From positions 525 to 11,211 of the forward strand of contig CAJTXH010000094.1 in NCBI GenBank assembly GCA_910580005.1: a stretch of 10,687 nt of DNA, read 5' to 3'. The notes under the pieces were generated by a model. The model ran no database searches. It was not told the origin of the DNA and saw only the letters and a list, made by a program, of their open reading frames with translations. Numbering within the stretch: position 1 is the first letter of the stretch; every line of letters starts with the position of its first letter. Source of the stretch: an uncultured Lachnospiraceae bacterium (lineage in GTDB: Bacteria > Bacillota > Clostridia > Lachnospirales > Lachnospiraceae). Below are positions 5,818 to 10,687 of the stretch, in pieces. Both the position numbers and the translations under genes were made by a program.

Positions 5818-7338
5818 CTAATCCTGCACCTCATTAAATATCCTGTATTCTTCTATTTCATTCATAATAATTTCTTTTGAAGCATATTTCTCTGCTTCAT
5901 CATCACATTGCAAAAGTGATAATGAGATATAATCCGCAACTTCTTGTGGCGTATTAAAAAATACAGGTATTTTTTCAAGGGTATTTGCCATAACTGCCCT
6001 TCTTAATATGCGGCTGCTGCTTTTAAAAAGTTCTTTAACTTCGCTTATAAGCCTTCCTGCCGCTTCATCTGCCATTTGCGGAGTCACTTCCACATCTTCT
6101 GCATCCCTGTCCTCATCAAGTTCTGCAAATGTGCTGTTTGAATTAAGAAGTGAAAACCTTATAAGCAAATCAAAGTTTTCTGCCAGCCCAAGGCTGTCTA
6201 TAGCCCCGCCATGCACTTCTTTAACCTGTCCAAGTGCTGCTTCTGCCATATCAAGTATTTCGCTTATTGTTTCCTGCTTGCCTGTTAAGTCATCAAGAAG
6301 CTCTGAGAGCCAGTCCATCTTTTCTTCCATACTGCCTAATTCTTCTCCAGAACGTTTCCATATGTCATTATCTGCACATGATTTTTTAAATGCGTCATTG
6401 TTTAAACATGAAAACAGTATATTTATGCACTGTATAATAGTAGCAGCAACATCAAGCGTCCTGTCCTGTACCCTGTCTGCTTCCTCTGTGTATGCTGCTA
6501 CTGAAACTATGGTATACAACAGGTTCACTATCTCCCCGAAAAGAATATATAAATCTGACAGTTTAAGAAGTTCGTATGTGCTGTCTTCTACTATACCATT
6601 ATAAGTTTTATACTGTTCATTGTCTATATCCTCAAAACCAGCATTTTTCAGTTCTTCAAGTGGTTTTTTAAACTCTGTAAAATATATATCCATATTTTTG
6701 TCTTTATATAACATTGCGTTAGTACGGAACATATACTCAAAACCTTCAAGGGAACTTAAACTGTTTCCTTTATAAATAGAAACACTTTCCCTGATAACAT
6801 CAAAATATTTACTTCTTAACATCCTCATTGGAAGCTGTCCAATTACAAAACGCACCTTTTCATTAATTGCAGCATTATCCTTTGAACTAAATATAAACTG
6901 TACAACATCCTCTGTAAACTTGACATCCTCTGGCATCTCCCCCATCTCTTTAAAACGGTACTCAAGACGGTTTAAAATATATTCATACACTGAGAAGCAG
7001 TCAACATATGCTGAAAGCACCTGCATCCTGTCTGTAATTTCTTTCCTAAGGTTTAAAAGCTCTTCTGCAAGTTTTTTACAGCCATCCCTGTCTGGCTTTT
7101 TCCAGAAAAAACTGCCTGTAATGTTGTTGACCTGCTCTAATATCTTGTCCTCGCCACTGTTTAAAGGGCCTGTCTCCTCTGATATATTTTCAAAAAACAT
7201 AAAATATTCCAGCGCAAGTTTATAACATGCATGGCTGCCATAAAAATTCCTTGTCTGCTTTATATACTCTGGAAGCATCTCTTCCACATTGCGGTTTCTG
7301 TTTAATTCCCGTATACATTTTGTTATTGAAATATTCAT
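5818..7338 (-). CDS. Hypothetical protein, 506 residues, mostly helical and soluble
   Basis: I do not recognise this protein. It has no signal peptide or transmembrane helix. The sequence is rich in amphipathic helices and acidic residues: an N-terminal region with YKLALEYFMFFENISEE at 39-55, a helical stretch at 88-135, a middle with VRFVIGQLPMRMLRSKYFDVI at 162-182, a hydrophobic YILFGEIVNLLYTIVSVAAY at 264-283, an acidic coil-like part at 332-375, and an Asp/Glu-rich segment at 406-418 (LDEDRDAEDVE) that looks like a linker to a last helical part. This look is compatible with a helical-repeat or scaffold protein, but no motif proves it. The ATG has AAAGGA upstream; the gap to the glycosyltransferase stop is 56 nt and to the next gene 21 nt, so it is probably cotranscribed with both. 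Its size and intact frame make a real gene almost certain. Confidence 0.9.
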   Translation of the reverse strand: MNISITKCIRELNRNRNVEEMLPEYIKQTRNFYGSHACYKLALEYFMFFENISEETGPLNSGEDKILEQVNNITGSFFWKKPDRDGCKKLAEELLNLRKEITDRMQVLSAYVDCFSVYEYILNRLEYRFKEMGEMPEDVKFTEDVVQFIFSSKDNAAINEKVRFVIGQLPMRMLRSKYFDVIRESVSIYKGNSLSSLEGFEYMFRTNAMLYKDKNMDIYFTEFKKPLEELKNAGFEDIDNEQYKTYNGIVEDSTYELLKLSDLYILFGEIVNLLYTIVSVAAYTEEADRVQDRTLDVAATIIQCINILFSCLNNDAFKKSCADNDIWKRSGEELGSMEEKMDWLSELLDDLTGKQETISEILDMAEAALGQVKEVHGGAIDSLGLAENFDLLIRFSLLNSNSTFAELDEDRDAEDVEVTPQMADEAAGRLISEVKELFKSSSRILRRAVMANTLEKIPVFFNTPQEVADYISLSLLQCDDEAEKYASKEIIMNEIEEYRIFNEVQD

Positions 7339-7394
7339 AACTCTTTATCCTTTCACAATTCAAACTATTCCAGTACAAACAATCCATTATATGC

Positions 7395-10300
7395 TTACCA
7401 TGTATGCAGCAATACCCAGCTATCAAACCATTTGAGCCATTTTGTTGCAAATTCCGGGTTTATTGCCTTTCCTGAAAGCACAGGATAGAACAGTATAAAC
7501 AAACCTATGGCAAGTACAGCATAAATATAAACTGCTTTTTTCATAGAAGGATGTTTTTTAACTATCCTGTAAAAACTATATCCAAGCATAACTGTTACAA
7601 ATGGTACACTTGGGAAATAGTGGTATATAAATACAGTCCTTGATACAAAGAACCATGGCAGGTACTGTGACATATAACCTACAGACAGAAAAGCAGCCTT
7701 TGTATCCCTTTCTTTACAAACCAGGTAAAGCATATATACAAATGCTGGTATTCCTGCCCACCATACAAGTGGGTTGCCAAATGCGCTTATACCTTCTTTT
7801 AATGTATCAGAAACTGCGCCGTCATAATACCAGATTGGGCGGTACATTATTGGCCACTGATACCATTTGGATGAATAATCATGCTTATCTGACAGGTTTG
7901 AATGGTAATTAAACATTGTTTTCTGTGCTTCTATCACTTTTTCCAGGAAACCTCTGTCTGTACCATCATTAAACGGAATATATGACATCAAATATATTAT
8001 TACAGGTATAAGCACAAAGAAAATACAGCAGAAACCTATTGTCTTTAAAAATTTCTTATGGAAGCTGCTTGTAATATATTTATGGCTTATGCCCTCTGTA
8101 CTCCCTTTTGGGTAATTACATGCATATATATACTCCCTGAACCTTTGTGCCATTACTGCAAAGAATATTATACAAAGGCCTGCTGATGAATATATGCCTG
8201 TCCATTTGCTTGCCCATCCAAAGCCCATAGTTATTCCGCAAAGCCCAAGAGGAACAAATGTTTTTTTAAGGTCTGTATCATAAAAACTGTACTTTGTGTA
8301 GCAGTACATAAAATAATATGAAAGCATTATAAACAATGTAACAAATACGTCAATAGTAGCTATACGTGTCTGTACAAAATGCATAAAATCAAATGTAAAC
8401 AACAATGTTGTAACTGTAGCAATCCATGTTTCTTTAAAAAGTTTCTTAGCTAAATTGTAAAGGACAGGAATCATAAGCACCCCAAATAATGTACCTGCAA
8501 ACCTCCATCCAAACGGGTTCATTCCAAACATAAGCACACCACATGCTATAAAAATCTTGCCAAGAGGCGGATGTGTGTTTTCATAACAGTATAAGTGGTT
8601 TATCATCTCATATGCTGTCCTTGCATGGTAAATTTCATCAAAATATGTGCTGTTTAAGTTACTCTTCCTTCCCTCAAACATATCCTGTTCGTCAAAAAGC
8701 ACCGCATATTCTTCATAATTGGCAGGAATTATCTGGCTGCCATTTCCATCAATAAATACAAGTTCATATATGCTGTCTTCCCAGTTATCCGCCGCCGCAG
8801 AAATCTTTATATACCTTGCCATTATGCCAAGCTCTTTCTCGTTCCATGCAAATACAGAGCCAGCATCCCATTCTGAACCTTCACCGCACAAGGTTGTCCA
8901 GCTATTGCCATCAGATGAATATTCTATATAGTATTTTGGGTTATTTTTATCTCCCAGGAAATCCCACATTTCCGCAACAGATTTTTCCTCTCCCATATCA
9001 AGGAATATTTCTCCATCATTTACAACAGAATGTCCCGTTTCTGGCGCTTCCATATTGCCAAGCCGCATAAATGCTATAACAGTATATACTGCCATAATAA
9101 TAAACATTGCAATATAATCCTTCTTCTCCATCTTAGCAAGTATACCAGACGGATGTATTGGGTTTTTAATGCTATGCGTTTTTCCCTTCCTTGCACCTGC
9201 TGCCTGTACTTCTGCTGCAATCTCATTTTGTTCATTCTTCTCTGGTATATAACCCCAGTAATATTTAGCTGTCACATAAAACATATAAACTGCCGTAACA
9301 AGCATGCCTGCTGCAATTAATATAGTTGCTGGTTCTAACCTGTCAAAATTATTTGGGTCATAAAAAAGCAGTACATGCACTATATTGTAAAATGCCATTG
9401 CTGACACTAGTGTATAAAGTATATATATCTCCTTGCGCTGCCTTACACTGTAACATATTATTAAAAGAAGCATTGCAGGGAAAATATATCTTTCATGCAT
9501 ACGCACTGAAAACATAAATACACATGTAACTATAAAAGCACCAATAAAATAATACTTTGAAGGGCTTTTTTTACAACGCAGGCTTATAATTATTGAAAAA
9601 ACCACAGTAAGCACAATAGCCGCCATGCCCCATGTTTTGTACGTAATCCCTATAAGATAACCGTCCTGCCCTGCCCAGTTAAGCCCCATAAGCGTCCATA
9701 TATTATATGCATTAACAGAAGCATATTCATATGAACCAAGTGTTTCCGTGTACTGTGAAAGGGCGTCACTAAAACCGTATGGCATCATCAGAAGCCCTAT
9801 TAACAGTATTGCTGCAATACCAAAGCCAAGGTTTTTTAAAAACTTGTTCCAGTTAAAATCTTCCAGAAATACCTGGTCAATTATACCGCATATAAGTACA
9901 GGCGTAAATATAAGAGTCTGTGGCTTTATAAGTATTCCTATGGCAAATACAAAATAAGATGGTACAAGCTTTTCCTCTGTTACAAGATAACACATAAGTG
10001 CTACACAAAATGTAAATACGGCATCAGTCTGCCCCCACACAGCACTGTCTAAAATAACAGCAGGACAGAAAAGATACAGTGCCGATAACAATGCTGCACC
10101 AGTTTCTTTCAAACGCTTTGAAGCAATGCGGTATATAAGCCAGCCCGAAGCCATATCTGCAATAATTGACGGCAGTTTGACCATAAGGGTACTTGCCGCA
10201 GAGTCCCATGCCATGCCAAATAAGGAACGTACTGCGCCAACTAAATACAAAATATACATATACCCAGGCGGATAATCTGTAAAACTGTCAGATTTATAAA

Positions 10301-10589
10301 ATGCACTAAAACCATCATTAAATACCATATCGCTCCAGGACACAAAGCAGTTAATATCTACTTCATATCCCCTGTACATTACTGCTATAATAATCCTTGC
10401 CAGCAAGGCAGCCACAAATATTGCAATAAAGACAGAAAAGCCAATACTTTTATCCTTATCTGCCGGAATACTGGCACTACCTTTCCTGCCAGATGCATTA
10501 TTGTGGTGTCTTAAATATCCACAAACTGGCTTATAACAGGCATACATGCCTATAATCCCTAAAACTGCAATAAAACTCATATTTAACAT
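7395..10589 (-). CDS. Two-module GT-C membrane glycosyltransferase: Gpi18-like half, discoidin-like domain, PMT half
   Basis: This 1064-residue polytopic membrane protein probably transfers sugars from a polyprenyl-phosphate donor to an extracytoplasmic acceptor. The N-terminal half (about 1-445) resembles Gpi18-related mannosyltransferases: an Asp at 78 in EVDINCFVSW after the first helices, DYPPGYMYILY at 105-115, WGQTDAVF at 185-192 and many hydrophobic segments. A charged linker (449-490) and one helix lead to a soluble region at about 513-623 that looks like an F5/8 type C (discoidin) domain (YIEYSSDGNSWTTL, ARYIKISA). The C-terminal half is a protein O-mannosyltransferase-type (GT39/PMT) module: FDEIYHARTAYE at 650-661 with the Asp-Glu pair, THPPLGK at 672-678, and KWYQWPIMYRPIWYY at 908-922. 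I start at the ATG at 10589 because GGAGAA lies 7 nt upstream; a TTG 5 codons earlier overlaps that site. Acceptor and sugar are unknown. It is first of the visible operon. Confidence 0.9.
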   Translation of the reverse strand: MLNMSFIAVLGIIGMYACYKPVCGYLRHHNNASGRKGSASIPADKDKSIGFSVFIAIFVAALLARIIIAVMYRGYEVDINCFVSWSDMVFNDGFSAFYKSDSFTDYPPGYMYILYLVGAVRSLFGMAWDSAASTLMVKLPSIIADMASGWLIYRIASKRLKETGAALLSALYLFCPAVILDSAVWGQTDAVFTFCVALMCYLVTEEKLVPSYFVFAIGILIKPQTLIFTPVLICGIIDQVFLEDFNWNKFLKNLGFGIAAILLIGLLMMPYGFSDALSQYTETLGSYEYASVNAYNIWTLMGLNWAGQDGYLIGITYKTWGMAAIVLTVVFSIIISLRCKKSPSKYYFIGAFIVTCVFMFSVRMHERYIFPAMLLLIICYSVRQRKEIYILYTLVSAMAFYNIVHVLLFYDPNNFDRLEPATILIAAGMLVTAVYMFYVTAKYYWGYIPEKNEQNEIAAEVQAAGARKGKTHSIKNPIHPSGILAKMEKKDYIAMFIIMAVYTVIAFMRLGNMEAPETGHSVVNDGEIFLDMGEEKSVAEMWDFLGDKNNPKYYIEYSSDGNSWTTLCGEGSEWDAGSVFAWNEKELGIMARYIKISAAADNWEDSIYELVFIDGNGSQIIPANYEEYAVLFDEQDMFEGRKSNLNSTYFDEIYHARTAYEMINHLYCYENTHPPLGKIFIACGVLMFGMNPFGWRFAGTLFGVLMIPVLYNLAKKLFKETWIATVTTLLFTFDFMHFVQTRIATIDVFVTLFIMLSYYFMYCYTKYSFYDTDLKKTFVPLGLCGITMGFGWASKWTGIYSSAGLCIIFFAVMAQRFREYIYACNYPKGSTEGISHKYITSSFHKKFLKTIGFCCIFFVLIPVIIYLMSYIPFNDGTDRGFLEKVIEAQKTMFNYHSNLSDKHDYSSKWYQWPIMYRPIWYYDGAVSDTLKEGISAFGNPLVWWAGIPAFVYMLYLVCKERDTKAAFLSVGYMSQYLPWFFVSRTVFIYHYFPSVPFVTVMLGYSFYRIVKKHPSMKKAVYIYAVLAIGLFILFYPVLSGKAINPEFATKWLKWFDSWVLLHTW

Positions 10590-10596
10590 ACTACAT

Positions 10597-10602
10597 TTCT
10601 CC
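10597..10602 (-). promoter_or_regulatory. Shine-Dalgarno that fixes the glycosyltransferase start
   Basis: GGAGAA on the minus strand lies 7 nt before the ATG at 10589. The longer reading frame starts with a TTG at 10602-10604 that overlaps this site, so the TTG cannot use it; the ATG start is preferred. Confidence 0.7.
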
Positions 10603-10625
10603 AATCCTGTTAATTCCTGTAAAAC

Positions 10626-10631
10626 ATTATA
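10626..10631 (-). promoter_or_regulatory. Possible -10 box before the glycosyltransferase gene
   Basis: A perfect TATAAT on the minus strand lies about 37 nt before the ATG at 10589. At the expected distance upstream the sequence is inside the 33-nt palindrome and gives no recognisable -35. It may be an activator-dependent promoter or chance in AT-rich DNA. Confidence 0.3.
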
Positions 10632-10635
10632 TATT

Positions 10636-10668
10636 GTTACTATTCACAGCTACGCTGTTCATAGTAAC
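10636..10668. repeat. 33-nt palindrome upstream of the glycosyltransferase gene
   Basis: GTTACTAT (10636-10643) pairs perfectly with ATAGTAAC (10661-10668). Inside, ACAGC (10646-10650) pairs with GCTGT (10654-10658) around a 3-nt loop, with a 2x2 internal mismatch between the two stems. No T-run follows on the minus strand (AATATATAATG) and only a weak one exists on the plus strand, so it is not a standard terminator. It may be a small intergenic repeat, an operator or an RNA hairpin. Confidence 0.75.
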
Positions 10669-10672
10669 TAGC

Positions 10673-10687
10673 AGTGCTTTCAGCACT
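10673..10687. repeat. Perfect 6-bp hairpin at the right window edge (possibly longer)
   Basis: AGTGCT (10673-10678) and AGCACT (10682-10687) are complementary around a 3-nt loop. The left flank is GC, so the stem may extend if the bases beyond the edge are GC. It is separated by 4 nt from the 33-nt palindrome, giving two stems in a row at the start of the intergenic region. Confidence 0.6.

Noticed and set aside
6008..6604. 198-residue plus-strand frame, very Ser-rich
   Set aside because: It lies fully antisense to the 506-aa gene, has low-complexity Ser/Leu composition typical of a complement frame, and no Shine-Dalgarno.
7386..7412. TATAAT on the minus strand with TTGCTG 15 nt upstream, between the glycosyltransferase and the 506-aa gene
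   Set aside because: Spacing of 15 nt is poor and part lies in the coding end; an internal promoter is possible but too weak to list.
10590..10604. TTG start giving a 5-residue longer glycosyltransferase
   Set aside because: The TTG overlaps the only Shine-Dalgarno-like sequence, which is well placed for the next in-frame ATG.
1..10687. CRISPR arrays, tRNA or rRNA genes, insertion sequences, prophage or defence genes
   Set aside because: No regular repeats, no transposase or integrase motifs, and no RNA gene signatures were seen in reading both strands.

Overview
The window looks like chromosomal DNA of a low-GC, endospore-forming Firmicute, most likely a Clostridia member of the Lachnospiraceae type. 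This rests on three things: a spore-type YtfJ/GerW protein next to a DUF2953 protein, the conserved order rpmB - asp23-like - fakA - recG, and strong GGAGG ribosome binding sites with AT-rich, ATA-rich codon use. The species cannot be told from the sequence.

Almost every gene is on the minus strand, so transcription runs from high to low coordinates. Region 1 (10589 to 3946) is a probable operon. It starts with a giant two-module membrane glycosyltransferase, followed by an unrecognised 506-aa helical protein, an unrecognised 105-aa basic protein, a DUF2953 membrane protein and the GerW-family protein. The DUF2953 stop codon directly abuts the GerW start codon. The promoter of this operon is not convincingly visible; the upstream edge (10620-10687) is filled by two palindromes.

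Region 2 (3932 to 3579) is rpmB (ribosomal protein L28) with its own consensus-like promoter and two tandem intrinsic terminators. Region 3 (3415-3552) holds the only plausible plus-strand gene, an overlooked 45-aa two-helix membrane protein. It is divergent from region 4 and convergent with rpmB. Region 4 (3392 to 1) is a promoter followed by an Asp23-family gene, fakA (fatty acid kinase) and recG, with gaps of 17 and 28 nt. recG runs off the left edge after about 401 codons.

Together these are core housekeeping functions (translation, exogenous fatty acid activation, replication-fork rescue), a sporulation pair, and an envelope glycosylation protein. No mobile element, CRISPR array, tRNA, rRNA, phage or defence gene is visible. 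I found no clear previously undescribed system. The best leads are the 45-aa membrane protein, the two unknown proteins behind the fused glycosyltransferase, the fusion itself, and the palindromes at the right edge. No gene-free stretch exceeds 300 bases.
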